Source of the DNA: Agrostemma githago
Lineage: Eukaryota; Streptophyta; Magnoliopsida; Caryophyllales; Caryophyllaceae
Direction: 5' to 3'
Length of the DNA: 64,000 bases
NCBI GenBank assembly: GCA_958450325.1
Contig: OY288256.1
Coordinates: 13,300,557 to 13,364,556 of the forward strand
Shown here: piece after piece, positions 11,590 to 24,517 of the stretch
Position numbering within the stretch: position 1 is the first letter of the stretch
Layout of the letters: every line of letters begins with the position of its first letter
Notes under the pieces: generated by a model
What the model saw: the letters and a program-made list of their open reading frames with translations, nothing else
Told to the model about the DNA's origin: nothing
Database searches by the model: none
Made by a program: the position numbers and the translations under genes

Positions 11590-13009
11590 TGATCAACCTA
11601 TTTTATATTGTATTTTATTGTCCCCCGACAACCATTTCTGAGCTTTTCTTCTTCCTAAATTATATGTTTAGTGTTGATTTTTATTAGAAAGTCGATACTG
11701 TCGATTCACTTGCTATTTTGCAGGTTAGGTACAATTTCGAGCATATTTAGGAGTAATAACCCAGATAGCCGAGACGAGAACGGAAGTCGAGGAAGAAAAC
11801 GAAAAGTCAAGAAGCAAAGAAGAACTCTGCTCGAGTTCCAGCAGCACCCACTCGATCGAGTGGTGCTATAGCACTCGATCGAGTGCCTCACATCCACGCA
11901 TAACTGGACTACATTAGAGTATTGGGCAAATTCTCCCTTTTTAGCCCAAGACGAACAAGAGTTGAAGCCTTGACGGACCCACTCGATCGAGTACCACTGC
12001 GTGCACTCGATCGAGTGCATCAGACCCGGGCCGCGGATTAAATTTTAATTCACTTAGACTTTGGGCCCGTTTTAAGTCCAACTGATTTCTTTTAAATCAG
12101 TTGGAGGAGGAGATTGTCAGACACTTTTTCCTTTACACAATTTACAACTCCTTTTATTTTTCTTAGCATAGAAGTTTACGTAGCTTTCCAGTTTCCTTCG
12201 CGAGATACATTGAACTCCGTCCTTCCCTTTTCAGATGTTGAATTATTTGGTATCGATATTTTTAATTTTAATTTCAATTTCAGTTTTCTACTTTAATTCT
12301 TGTCTTAATTCATCTTTTGTCTGCGTAGTAATATTAATTTCAGTTTTCGCTTATTGTTTTCTAGCGTAGAATTATTATTGCTTCTCGTAGTTTAATTCGA
12401 TTCATCTTTATCATGTTTACTTGCAATTCATCTTTTCTTAGTTCGATTACAATTAATATGCATAGCTAAATTTTATCTAGAGTTTAGGGGGATCGATGCG
12501 TATTATTAGGGTTATAGTCAATTGACCTGTTCTAATCGTATGAACTATCGTTTTAACTCTGATTAATTGTTTGATGCATAATTCAATTAATTAGTATCGC
12601 AATTAGAAATTTTCGCCGACCGGGTTAAGAACTACTTAGGCCATGATAGTTTGGGTAGACTGACTTAATGCTAGCGACCGCAGGTTAAGTTTAGATCTAA
12701 AGGTTGTAGTGTACCGACCAGACCTACACCTTAGGTAGTTCGATTACTGACCTGTTAGTTGACTCCATGACCCGAGTAATATTCATTGTGAACCTCAGAC
12801 CCTAGACTTCTCCCTTATTGATTTATCAATTGGTAATTAGTGATTAGCCTATCAAAACCAACCCAAACTGTGAGCCATAACCTATAGTCTAATTCTTATA
12901 AATAGATAACTAAATTTTGTCTCGTTGTGGTTCGACCCCTATCTTCACTATCTACATTAGTTGGTGACCTTAGGGTATCTTTGATTAGGGATACGACTAA
13001 CCCCTGTCA
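11590..13009 (+). repeat. 5' LTR of element B
   Basis: 1420 bp, TGATCAACC to CCCCTGTCA. Contains four perfect copies of ACTCGATCGAGT at about 11849, 11871, 11980 and 12003, arranged as two pairs. The 3' LTR carries the same set (one copy mutated) and has an extra 11-bp segment near 29870. Confidence 0.88.
11845..12016. repeat. ACTCGATCGAGT palindromes, LTR cluster 1
   Basis: Two pairs of the 12-bp perfect palindrome, usually extended to CACTCGATCGAGTG. Spacers within pairs are about 10 bp. The matching cluster in the 3' LTR is at 29161-29327, where the last copy is GCATTCGATCGAGTGC. Confidence 0.9.
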
Positions 13010-13012
13010 AAT

Positions 13013-13030
13013 TTTGGCACCGTTGCCGGG
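13013..13030 (+). promoter_or_regulatory. Primer binding site of element B
   Basis: TTTGGCACCGTTGCCGGGGA, just after the LTR end at 13009, is the site typical of Athila-group elements (I recall tRNA-Asp as the usual primer). Confidence 0.75.
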
Positions 13031-13175
13031 GAGACGGTGTTATTTAGTTGTTTATTTTTTTATTTTTTTTAGATTTTAGGTTATTTTTCGCCCCGGGGAA
13101 CATCAGTTCCTTGGGGCAGTTCTCACTGGTTTCTTGTAGTTTCCTCTTATACCCAGGTTACTACCGCTAGCTAAG

Positions 13176-15834
13176 ATGCCGAAGCTCGCTAGCTATTCCG
13201 AACCAATAGAGACGGCTTTGCCAAAGTCGATCAAACGACCCACAGCCACAACTGGGTCGTTTGAAATCCGTCCTGCTTTCATCACTTTAGTGGAGAAAAA
13301 TCAGTTCGGAGGTATAGCCAGGGAAAACCCGGCGAAACATATGCGGATCTTCACCGATTATTGCTCCACCATTCCACTTCCCGCGGGAGTTACTTAGGAG
13401 CAGGTGATGGAGATGTTGTTCATGTTTTCCCTACGTGACGATGCTAGGGAATGGATCACCGACTTAGATCGCACAGCTGAGGAGATTACCGACTGGAAAT
13501 CTCTTGCCTTAGCGTTTTACAAGTACTATTACCCACCTCAGAAGACGAACATGTTAAGAAGTTAGATAACTAACTTTCTTCAAACTCCTCACGAGAATAT
13601 CCACGAGGCTTGGGTACGATTTAAAAAGTTGGTGAAAGAATGGCCACATCACGGGTTTCGGGTATGGTTTCTGTGCAATCAGTTTTATAATGGTTTATAT
13701 GACGATTGTCGTGCTACACTTGATTCTGCAGCTAATGGGAGATTCCAAAACAATGTCGATGACGATAAATCTTGGAAGATGATAGAGGATATGGCTACTC
13801 ACCACGCCCGATGGGATAATGCACGAGGTAACACTCGTGAAACAGGTTTAGAGAGTGAGACGGCCAATGCTGTGGCAGCATAGTTAGCGGCGTTGACTAA
13901 ACGTCTTGATGCTTATGAAGCCTCTAATTCCAAACGAGTCAATGCACTTCAAGCTTCCCGTCAGATTATGACTTATACGGATCACCCACCACCGTCACCT
14001 CCGAATAATAATCAGATTGTTGCTTCTGTTTCCCCTCATAATCATACTTTTCAGTCTAACTTTTACAGGCAAAATCAATGGGGACGACAATTCTATCAAC
14101 AACAACAATTTGGTGTCGTTTCGCAAGCTCAAACTCAAGCGAATAAAGAATATTTGGAGATTAAAGCGTTAGTCCTACAAGGCTTGCAAGCTCACCAAAA
14201 GCGGAAAGCACAGATTAATCAGGTGGTTGCATATCATAAGATTTTGGACAATCAAATTGCCCAGCTGTCCACTCAGAAGTAGCAAAGAATCTCGGAGACT
14301 GAACAGGTTAATGCTATTAACCATACTACTCCAACCCGGTGAAGGTGACTTAGTCGACATCGTTGATGAAACCGAGTTGGAGAAGCAAGAGCTCGCCGAA
14401 GAAGCATTGAGTAGGCCACGGATTGAGGCTACTCGATCGAGTAAAACTGCACCACTCGATCGAGTGGACCCCCTAAAAACCACCAGTGAGCCTTCACGTA
14501 GTCCACTCGACCGAGTCTGCCCAAACTTGATCGAGTTAGAGGTCACTCGATCGAGTACAGTCAGCCCACTCGATCGAGTAGACCCTCCAAAATCGACCAG
14601 AAGCTCTTCAACGATACCACTCGATCGAGTGCCTCCAGGTAACTCGATCGAGTATGATGGCACTCGACCGAGTCAACCAGGACTCAATCGAGTTGTGCTG
14701 CAAGTATCAAATGCGCCCGTTCGCCCTACTTCGATTTTCCCCAAGAAAGTTAAGGAAGCCCCGATAAAGATCGCACTCCTCTTTCCACAGCGACAGCGCC
14801 AGAATCAACTAGACCATCAGCTTGATAAATTCATGAAGGTAGCAAAAGATCTTCAGGTAACCGTTCCCTTCACTGAATTGATTACGCAGGTACCCGCCTA
14901 CGAAAAATTATTGAAGGAAATAATTGCCCGGAAGAATGCTTTTGATAAGGCTGAGACCGTTGCATATGCCGAAAAGCGCAACGCAGTCCTATATAGCCAA
15001 TCTCCGCCTAAGCTTAAAGACCCAGGGAGTTTCTCTATTCCTTGTACTATTGACACTTTTACTATCGATAATGCTCTTTGTGATTTAGGAGCGAGTGTTA
15101 GTGTGACGCCGTTTTCTATTTTTACAAAATTGAACATGGGTGAGCTGAAAAGCATGAGTATGACCTTGCAAATGGCCGATCTTTCTCTAAAACGCCCTTT
15201 GGGTGTCTTGGAAGACGTCCCGGTCAGGGTCGAAAAGTTTTTTATTCCCGTAGATTTTGTGGTTGTAGATATGGCTGAGGATTATGTGATTCCTATCATC
15301 TTAGGTCGACCCTTCCTACACACGGCGGGGGCGGTTATAGATGTAAGGAAAGGAAAGCTAACACTATCGATAGAAGAAGATAAGATTTCCTTTGGTTTTG
15401 GCTTGACTCCGAAACATATAGTTGAGTCGTGTTATACTATTTCTGCTATTACGTCATCTAATGAGTCTGTCAATGCTATTCGCAAGAATATCAAGGAAGT
15501 TACTATGTCACCTAGCCTTGCTAAGCTGGAAGCGCGAAGATGTAGAGAGGATGTGGATGAAATCGAGCATTTGCTCTACGGAGACCCGGTAGCCAAAGTT
15601 CGAAATTGGGAAGAAGAGGTCGATGAAATTGAACGACTGTTCAACGGTGAAGTGTCTGAAATTGAGGTGGTTCATATGAACGATTATGGCGGGCAATCTG
15701 AGTTTTGGAAAGCCGAGCTCGATGAGATAGAGGCTGCCCTCCGGGAAGATAGGCCCCTCCGGATGGTAAAGGAGGACGTATGTGCTATTAGTGACACGGT
15801 TGTTGAGACGAATCCTCCCCCTTCATTGCTCTAG
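13176..15834 (+). pseudogene. Athila-like gag-protease gene of element B
   Basis: Reading starts at ATG 13176. The Athila Gag core follows: EIRPAFITLVEKNQFGG, MEMLFMFSLRDDAREW, and HEAWVRFKKLVKEWPHHGF. Four in-frame TAG codons at 13395, 13563, 13881 and 14280 each sit where glutamine is expected, so CAG-to-TAG change is the likely cause. Between about 14283 and 14340 the frame changes, then 535 codons stay open to 15834. This part carries the repeated peptides TRSS and LDRV, encoded by ACTCGATCGAGT palindromes, then an aspartic protease domain: ALCDLGASVSVTPFSIF (about 15075-15125, D-L-G-A-S as in Athila) and the second motif IPIILGRPFLHTAGAVID (about 15290). A C-terminal region has repeated D-E-I-E motifs. 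No reverse transcriptase follows; a short open continuation to about 16055 (FESEHMERSYKPSTKLR) is Athila-like. Confidence 0.85.
14429..14695. repeat. ACTCGATCGAGT palindromes inside coding sequence
   Basis: Six perfect copies (about 14431, 14453, 14541, 14562, 14618, 14641) and at least four variants (such as ACTCGACCGAGT at 14503 and 14659) lie within 270 bp of the gag-protease frame. They fall in different frames and so encode TRSS, LDRV or SIE peptides. Being palindromic, they also keep the minus strand open (14175-14663), which is a by-product. Confidence 0.9.
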
Positions 15835-17921
15835 ACACCAATTCGGAAACCTCTTACCGAAAACCGTGCACCTGAGCTTTCTATGCCTAACGAATTAACC
15901 GTTCGAGTTAATTTCGTCCTGATTGGTGATTTAGGCGGATGCGATCCACCTAAGAAATTCCCTTTTTCTCATTTTAATTTTTTCACTTTAATTGACAAAG
16001 GGGAATTTGAATCTGAACACATGGAACGCTCATATAAACCGTCAACTAAGCTGAGATAGTTTGATTTTCCAAATTTTAACGTCTTCGTGCTTATATTTCG
16101 TTACTTATGTTTGTATGTAGCACATGCCCGAATGTTCGATTTGCTCCTACGGGCTCTGAGTTGTTTTGACTTTGACCGAGGCGAATTCATGTTTCTTAAA
16201 ACGGGTGAAGTGGTCGTGCGGGACCTGTCTGAAATCAGCGCTAGTCGGGAGGCAACTCGACATCATTTGTATACGTTTCCCCCGCTCTTCAGATGGTTTG
16301 GGGGAGCTACCATTGTATATACGGTACTTTCTTTCCTTTTTATTTCTGTTTTACTGCTTTCTTAGATTTTTTCTTCCCCTTAGGTCGAGTTGTCCTTAGA
16401 ATTGGCTGTGGAATTTTCTGTCTTATATGCCGTAGAGTCACATTGAGGACACTGTGACATTTAGGTTTGGGAGGGAGTTTCTGTGTTTTTGTGTGTTTTT
16501 ATTTTTCGTTGTGTTCTTTTACCGCTTTCAAAAATTCTAAAAATCCAAAAAAAAAAATTGAAAATCAGAAAAATTCAAAAAGATTTTATTTTTTTGTGTG
16601 CTTTGTGTCTGTTGTGAAACATGCAAAACAGTGATGATGACATTGCGATTTACATGATTTTTCCTAATTGTCAGCTGACTCCGTACCTGAATGCGTGTAA
16701 TACTTGAGATGAGATGATTTTGATATGATTGCCTATTAAATTGTTGATTGCCAAAGGAGTAAATTTGACCATTTTGTCGGCAAACCACAAAAATTCTGAG
16801 GATTTAGAGTTTCCTAGGCCAGTAACATCCATAACTAGTCTCATTTATAATTAGGATTTGAGTGGTTTCTCCTTATGGAATGTGTAACATCAATTTGCAT
16901 AAGTATGACGTCTGTCTTTTGATATTAAATACGTGTCTGGTTTGAGGAGGAGGTACATGAGGAAAGACATTTCTGTTTTTGATGAGCTCCACATAACCAA
17001 AACGACCCATTTTTACTACCCTGTAGATTTAGGTCATTTTCTTTTGTTCAGCCCATTTCAGCTGTTGTAAGCCTGTTTTTATTATATATCAATCAGCTAC
17101 AACCCAGAATAGCCTACCTTACCAGGATAGTCGCAGTGAACATAATTGGAGTTACTTCACTAATAGATCACAATCTGGAATTTTTACATCTTTTGGATCC
17201 TAGTGTAGAATGTCATTGTTGTGCGACTTTATTTTCGCCTTCCCCTTGTCTGAATTGAAAAAAAATATAGAAGCATGAAAAAGAAAGATAAGAAAGAAAA
17301 TGGAATTAGAAAAAGAAGAAAAATTCCAAAAAAAAGAAAAGAAAAATATATACTCGTATATGCTTCTTGTAATTTTTGGGGATCAGTCGAGATGTTATAA
17401 CTAGAATCGAAATATAATTTAGAGGATGAAAAAATTCCCTCTTATAATCTTTTGAGTTTTACTTCTAGTTAATGGCCGGATTCATAGATGAGGTTCTTGG
17501 ATGGATAGTTTTTATTGTGTAGCTGTGACTATTGGTCTTAGCTCCACATTTCTATATATGCTTTAAGCACAATCCATTTTATTCTCTCACATATTGGCCA
17601 TCCTTTGTAAGTCCTTGACATGTACTATGGTCCTGATTGGTGGAACACGTATTTGATTGGGGAGATTGATTTCATATTTGATTGCATGCATATTTCATAA
17701 GTAGAGTGAGTGTCTTTATTCTTTCTTATCTTCACATATTTATACTTACTCGTACTTATGAGTGTCGAGCAACAACCGTAAGGAAGTCTGACATTATTAG
17801 TCTTGCAAGATTGAAAATTTGGCAGGCAATTGTTTGATTATGACATGATTATTGATCTCGTTGCATTCTTGAGCATTACATGTTTTCTCGTCGGTTTGAG
17901 TCAATTTTAGGAGAATAATTG
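15835..17921 (+). other. Non-coding 3' half of element B
   Basis: After the gag-protease frame this stretch shows only short ORFs. It contains the GGTTTGGGAGGGAGTTTCTG and TGTGTTTTTATTTT sequences, poly-A and poly-T runs (16540-16600, 17255-17345), and general AT-rich DNA of the kind found between coding region and 3' LTR of Athila elements. No reverse transcriptase motif (for example a YxDD box) was found. Confidence 0.55.
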
Positions 17922-18687
17922 TGTGGACATGACATAGGTCCACCCCGACGCGGCCACGCGCGGGTTTGGGGAGGCGAATGAATCTCCATATGAGATGGAT
18001 CGAATTGAAATTTAAATCAAAGTGGAGTCGCCACCGAACTTCGTGGGAGTTCGGGCCCATTCGAACCCACTCTATATCTTAGTGGACCATGCAAAAAGTA
18101 TGGCCTATTTGGATGTCAGAGTTTATCGGGTTCGTCCCTTTACATTTTGATACCGATACCGACATTATCGGATACCGTGTATTGAATGACTCTCGTGTGC
18201 CAATGGATTCGGACATCCGGAAACCATGGTTCTGAGTAAGGGGTGAGGGTACGTGCTGGGAAGTTCACAAAGAACACCCAACCCCGCCCGCACATTAGCG
18301 ACCTCTACTAAGATATCGTTTGATTTTGAAATACGCGCGTTAGTAATACGATGAATGATATGCAAACATTGTTTTGACTAAACATGTGAATTATGTTTGA
18401 TCTACGTCGTTTAATGCATCTTTGAATCTATGTCGAAGTTGTATTTAGCATGTGAGGTCCGTTTTAGTACAATAAAACAAAAAACGAATAATAAGATACA
18501 AAGACAAAGAACAAACGAGTTAGTAACGGTTTGCAAATTGAATAAATGATGTAAATATGATGCGATGCATGGTTTGAAAAGATGAATCACGTGATAGCTA
18601 GACTTGACACGTGTCGACTGAAGTCGTTAAAAATATTTATCGAGACTCAAAACATGCTGAAAAACTCGATGTTCTGCTAAATCAGGA

Positions 18688-18799
18688 TCCACTCGATCGA
18701 GTCATTGCGGGACTCGACCGAGTGGTCTCGAAAAAAGGCTTCTGTCTCGGTTTTTGGGGTGCCACTCGATCGAGTGGGCTAGGCACTCGATCGAGTGCC
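18688..18799. repeat. ACTCGATCGAGT palindromes in element G, cluster 1
   Basis: Perfect copies at about 18690, 18763 and 18783 and the variant ACTCGACCGAGT at about 18711, again arranged in pairs. A second cluster lies beyond the hAT element at 23909-23992 (two perfect copies and one variant). Confidence 0.9.
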
Positions 18800-19780
18800 C
18801 CCTCTACGGACTGCTGTCCGGTTTGTTTTTGCTCTCGAAATTGTTTTTTGAAAAGATCGACAATTTTGTCAAGCCGCGTAAAAATATAATGCGATTTTTA
18901 CTCGACTTGAATTTGCGATACTCGTCATATTCGACACTTGATTATGGAATCAATATCGAATATTCGGAGCGATTTTTTAGAAAAGATGTTTTGTAAATTG
19001 TTTGAGAATCGAACTAAAAATAAACAATGTAGATTCTCTCCGCGTTGAAATCGTCATATTTCGTTTTTAGGACTATGTGACGATTATCTTAGCATCAACG
19101 AGATTAATTTGATTCTTGTAGATACGATATTCGACTATAGAGTCGGTATCGTATTTTAAGAATGACCGTTTTAATAAAAATTAGATAGTTGCGATAATAT
19201 CGGTATTAGAAACGAGAAAAAAGAAATAAAAAAAGATGCGACGACGACCCAAATAAAAGACGGACGGACGAGAGAAGAAAACGAGCTTGAATTTGACACC
19301 CTCAACCAACATGCTTGAACTTCTCGGAATACGGCTCGTCTAGTTGTGGCTTAGGCACGGGAGCTTCGAGATGATATAGGAAGAGTTACGGTGGTTTATA
19401 ATTGGGAAGGAATTTAACGAGTTTCGCTCTCGGGATTGTGTATGATTAGGGAAGGGATTTGACGAGTTTTGCTCTCGGGTTTGCTACAGGATTTCTAGAG
19501 GAAAATTGGGACGGTATTTGTGTATAGTTTGCCTAAAATTGCCTAGAATTTCGGGTTGTGAATTGATGTTGTGAATTGTCGGGAATTCGATATCTCGTGA
19601 ATTGCTGATGTATGTTGATGTTGTAATTGATGATTTGTGTGTGTGCAAGGGGGTCTATTTATAGGAGAGGTTCCCGACCTTGGCTAGGAAAGGTAGTTTG
19701 CTTGGCTGAGAAAAAACACCGCTTTGGATAGGAAAAGCATGCAGTTTGAGGGGAAATACGATTCCGTCGTTGGGTGGAAG

Positions 19781-22700
19781 TAGGGCTGTTCAAAAACCGG
19801 TCCAGACCGACCAACCGGACCGAACCGGACCGGCCGGTCCAGACCGAACCGGACCTACCGCTAACCGGTCCGGTCCCCGGGTCCTCTTTCTCTGCAAATC
19901 CGGTTTCCGGTCCGGTCCGGGCTAAAACCCGGAAAAACCCGGTCCAGACCGGAAGACCGGAATTCAATAACTGCTAATCCAATTTCCTAACTTTGAAGTG
20001 TTTGAACGCAAGCGCAACTCATCAATTATTCAAGTAATCAAGTCAGTAAATTTGATTTTCAAAAATTTCCAAAATCTCAAAGTTTGACTTAGTAAATTGT
20101 TATATTCTCAAAATATAATCAACCTAATTCCTAATAAATTCTAACCTCTAAATTCCTAAACAGCTAAACATACTTAAATAATTAAAAATACTATACAAAA
20201 ATAACAAAATTACTAATTCACTAATATACAGAATTACAAATGCAATTATGCAATATTATGTATTTATGTAGAACCTCTACAAATCTACAATAATTCTTGA
20301 ATCTTGACTTCTTGTGGCCGTTGTGGGTTTCTCTGAGTCTGCCTCCGCCCTCCGTGGACTGTGGACGCCGGACCTCGAACTCTCGAAGTTCTAAACCAAC
20401 TAACAGGTAATTTTTTTTGGCCATCGTTTATTCGTGTGTTGATACTTGTTGATTGTGTTGAATACTTGAATGTTTGATTTTGGTTGAAACTTGAAAGGAA
20501 AGACTTATGGACTCATCTTGAACAATCTTATCCTAACTAATGGATTGTATGTGAATATGTGATTATGTGAATTGTGATATTTGTGAATGATGCGATGATG
20601 TGTGACGAGCAAAGGCAAAGGGAAGTTATTTTGTTTGTACTGTGAGTTTGTGAGTGATGAAGTATTGATGTGTGAGCATGTGAGTATGTGACTTGTGAGT
20701 TGTGAATCTGTGCTGTGATGAAGTATAGTTTTTGACAAGTATTGTTGTCCACTTGTCCTGTCTGGCTGTCTCGGCTGTCTCCTGTCTGTGGCTGTGCAAC
20801 GTGCAAGTGGGCCGAGTGGCAATATGCCAATATTTAGTTGACAATTAATTATATTTGTTAATTACTTCTTTTTTTTTGAGGAATTTGTTAATGACAGATT
20901 TACAGTACTTTGTTAATAGTCTAAATTTCTAATTGTTTGAATATTAATTTACTTATTCGCTTATTTATTATTTTAGAATAATGAGGAGCTCGGTTTCGAA
21001 AAAAAGACGACTTGAACCTGATTTGGAAGAGGTCGTAACACAAGAGCCGCTCACATCGGACTTTGACGTCGGTGTTGACGAGAATATAATTGTTTCTCAG
21101 ACAAAACCAGAAACAGCTTTATTGCCTGTCAGGCCTAAAGTCCCAGGACGCAAGTACGTCGATGGTAAAAGTAGTAGGAGATCTGCTTATTGGGTGCATT
21201 TCCGTGAGTACGACGACGAGGAAGGTAAGCGAAGAGCTGAATGTATCTATTGTGAAAATAAAATTTTTGTAGCTGATAGTAATATAAATGGTTCCAAAAA
21301 TGTTAAAAATCATTGGCTTGCATGCCCCGCTAATCCTGATGCTCCTACAAACAAGTCGAAAGGGAAACAAACTCAGTTAATTTTTGATAGGAGTGAAAAT
21401 GAAGGGGAAGGTCAATTGAAAGGGTGGGTTTTGAATCTCGAGGAGGTTAGAGATGCAGTTGTTTACATGATCATAGTGGACGAGTTACCATTTCGTTTTG
21501 TTGAGAAAACTGGTTTCAAACGTCTTATGCATGTGACTTGCCCTACATTTCATATCCCATCTCGTGTCACTATAACTCGCGATTGTTATCAACTCTTTTG
21601 TAATGAGAAAACTAAATTGATCGAGTGTCTTAGAGTGTCATGTCAAAGGGTATCTTTTACCACTGATACATGGACTAGCATTCAGAAAATCAACTATATG
21701 TGTGTAACTGTTCATTATATCGACAATGACTGGAAGTTGCATAAGAAGATCATTTGTTTTTGTCCTATCTATAGTCACAAGGGTAAGGATATAGCAAACC
21801 TTCTTGATGGTTGCTTCAAATCATGGGGTTTAGATGATAAAGTGTTTACTTTGACTGTTGATAATGCTAGTTCTAATGACACTGCTTGTTTGGAACTAAG
21901 AAAAATTCTTCAAAATAAGCCTAATACAGTTGGGAATGGGGATTATTTGCATATGAGGTGTGTTGCGCATATTATCAACCTTATTGTGTGGGATGGTTTG
22001 AAAAAGAACAAGGACTCAATCAGTAGGGTTAGGTATGCGGTTAAATTTGTTAAAAGTTCTCCTGCTAGAGTGAAATTCTTTAAGGATGTTGCAAAGAGGT
22101 ATACACAATCTGAGAAGTCATTATCTCTTGACGTGCCTACTAGATGGAACTCTACATTTGATATGTTGGAAACCACTTTGAAATTTAAGGATGTATTTGG
22201 TGATGTAAATGTTCCAGTTAACCCTTCAGGAAATGAACTTGGTCCAGGTTCAGATGATGTTGATGAGTTTGGGAATCCTATTGAGGTAGAACATTCTGCT
22301 GCTCCTAGTGACCATGATCGGGTTGTAGTTGAATCGTTGATGAAATTTTTAAAGGAGTTTAAAGTTTTGACTGAAAAAGTTTCTGCTTCATTGTATGTGA
22401 CTAGTGATTCTAGTTTCTTTTTCATTGCTCGTGCACTTCATCAGTTAAATAAATTTAGTGCTAGCGATGATGCTGACTTTAAAGCTATGTCATGTGCTAT
22501 GAAAAAGAAATTCGACAAGTATTGGGGAGATGTTGAGAAGATGAATGTCTTGGTTTATATGGGAGCTATTCTTGATCCGCATGTTAAGTTAGTAGGTTTG
22601 AAGTTTGCTTTCACTAGTGTTTATGATGCGCCTAAAGATGAAGAAATGAGCAAGCTAGTGTATACTAAAGCAATGGGGTTATTTGATGAGTATAGGAGAT

Positions 22701-23850
22701 TATATGCTCCTTTGGCTCCTCAAAATGATGAGAGTACACATGTTGTGGGTAGTAGTGTTGGACATGATGATTCTTTAGATTTCAAAAAAGCTATTGAACG
22801 CCAAGTTCGGAGGACAAGGTCGAATAGTGGGTATTCAAAATCCGAGCTTGATAGATATTTGGAGGAAATACTTGGGGACCACGAAGAAGATTATGATGCG
22901 TTGACATGATGGAAACTGAACGCTCCTAGGTACCCTATTTTATCACGTTTAGCACGTGACATTTTAGCAGTGCCTATTTCTACTGTAGCTTCAGAGTCCT
23001 CTTTTAGTGCCGGTTGTCGACATCTATCACCATTTAGAAGCTCATTGACCCCAAAGGTAATATATATATTTAGACATTTTAGTTCTTATTTATTTTTTCT
23101 ACTCTTTTTTAATTTTCTTTGAATGTCTATTGAAGACTTTAACCACAATTTTTTTTTATTTTATGTCATCTAAGATTGTTGAAGCACTCTTATGTGCACA
23201 AGATTGGATTCGGCCAAGAAATGATAAAGGGCTTAACATGGAAGAAAAGTTAGAAGAACTTGAAAAACTTGAAAAAGGTATTTCCGAACTTATACACTTA
23301 TTTAGTTATTTTCATTAAATTTATACATTATTATTCCTATTGCCGACTTACTTAATATTTTGCTAACATAAGTTGTCAATTTAATTTCATATAGATTTGA
23401 CGAATACGACAATAGTCGATGAAGAAGATGTCGTTGTCCAACTTTGAAGATCGACGACCTCAAAGATTCGAAGATTTTATTAGTCTCGTCAATTCGTCAT
23501 TATTAAATTTTAAGCATACATTATTAGTTTCGTACTTTATTTTTATCTAGGACTTTGCTATTTACTTCTCAATTTTGATTACGTATTCATGTGTAAACAT
23601 TATACGTTGGCACGTTGCATCTTAACCAAATTCTTACAAGTTACAAACGTACAAGTTACAACCATTTACGCGTTAGTCGGGTCGACCGGTCCGGTCCGGG
23701 TTCAGACCAGTCCGACAGGTCCGGTCCCGGTCCGGTCTGACACCCATCCGGTCCGGTTTCCGGTTCTGATGAAGCCCTTCGACCGGTCTTCGGTCCAACC
23801 GGCTCCGGTCCGGTGGTTCCGGACCGGTTCCGGACCGGTGAACAGCCCTA
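19781..23850 (+). mobile_element. hAT DNA transposon inside element G
   Basis: 4070 bp with perfect 12-bp terminal inverted repeats TAGGGCTGTTCA and a perfect 8-bp duplication GGTGGAAG (19773-19780, 23851-23858), the hallmark of hAT elements. Subterminal regions (19795-19970, 23680-23845) are packed with GGTCCGG/CCGGACC-type motifs in opposite orientations, probably transposase binding sites. It encodes one transposase gene on the plus strand. One early stop makes this copy probably non-autonomous, but the ends look competent for mobilisation in trans. Confidence 0.93.
20981..23447 (+). pseudogene. hAT transposase with one internal stop
   Basis: Exon 1 (20981-23056) starts at ATG 20981. Residues about 65-120 form a BED zinc finger (AECIYC ... 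NHWLACP). The RNase H-like catalytic region shows FTTDTWTS (about residue 225) and LTVDNASSND (about residue 290), where the first two acidic catalytic residues are expected. Codon 643 is TGA (22907) at a position where hAT proteins have Trp-Trp; TGG to TGA would explain it. The frame continues past it into the C-terminal dimerisation domain (NAPRYPILSRLARDILAVPISTVASESSFSAG). Two introns (23057-23174, 23278-23394) have GT..AG borders, and exons 23175-23277 and 23395-23447 keep phase to a TGA. Total length would be 743 residues, normal for plant hAT transposases. Without readthrough the dimerisation domain is lost. Confidence 0.88.
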
Positions 23851-24457
23851 GGTGGAAGAGAACTCCTTTCCCGGCTGGAAAAGGAGTCACTCCACCGAGT
23901 TCGCCTAGTACTCGATCGAGTGCCTGGTCTTAAACCGGTTTCTTGCGTTTTCACGAGCCTACTCGACCGAGTGGGCCTATCCACTCGATCGAGTGGGTCT
24001 AGCTCGGGTAGGATGCTCTTTTTAGAGATCAAACTCTATCTCTAACGGAATTATTTATTATTTTTTGTGGCTGATTTTTGTAGTTTTCGACTCCAAATCA
24101 GATTTGTGAAAGCTGCGTGACAGATTTTTCCGCCTCGTAAATGTCTTTGACCGGGGTTTGACCCGGTCGCTAAAAGACGGTTTTGCCCCTGTTGTCGGTT
24201 TTGACCCAAATTAGTCTTATTTGACTAGAAATGACCCACTGAGCTTGAATTTGAGGTCAGTTTTGTGAGGTTTGTACTCCGTGAAAAGCCCAATCCAGAA
24301 ACTAACAGTTTTGAGCCCATATCCGAGCGCGTAGAAGCATGTTTGCGTCCGATCATCATCGGGTGTTTTTTAGAAACTGCTATAGACACCTAGCAGCCAA
24401 ATGTAGGTGTCTACAAATTGTAATTTAGCTCTGAGTCGTGTTTCACATCACTTGTCC

Positions 24458-24461
<4 letters not shown>

Positions 24462-24514
<53 letters not shown>
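24462..24514. repeat. (TA)n microsatellite, left of fold-back element
   Basis: About 26 uninterrupted TA units. Comparable TA arrays border the other end of the fold-back element (28547-28580) and the far side of the next MITE (28818-28856). Confidence 0.95.

Positions 24515-24517
<3 letters not shown>

Larger units (their letters stand above)
17922..24415. mobile_element. Element G: LTR-like insertion (probable solo LTR) in B, carrying a hAT element
   Basis: Begins TGTGGACATGAC, ends GGTGTCTACA, and is flanked by the perfect duplication AATTG (17917-17921, 24416-24420). Without the hAT guest it is about 2.4 kb. The TG..CA ends and 5-bp duplication indicate an LTR retrotransposon, but there are no internal genes or a second LTR, so a solo LTR is the simplest reading. 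It carries GTGGAGTCGCCACC (about 18021), a motif I associate with Tat/Ogre-type elements. Two clusters of ACTCGATCGAGT are present. The 3' end folds as TAGACACCTA / TAGGTGTCTA around an 11-nt loop (24384-24413). Confidence 0.7.

Noticed and set aside
14175..14663. 162-codon minus-strand ORF opposite the gag-protease gene of B
   Set aside because: It stays open because the palindromes read alike on both strands; the plus strand has the protease domain.
16087..16399. Possible env-like protein in B
   Set aside because: Only 92 codons with one hydrophobic end and no support; Athila env-like genes are much longer.
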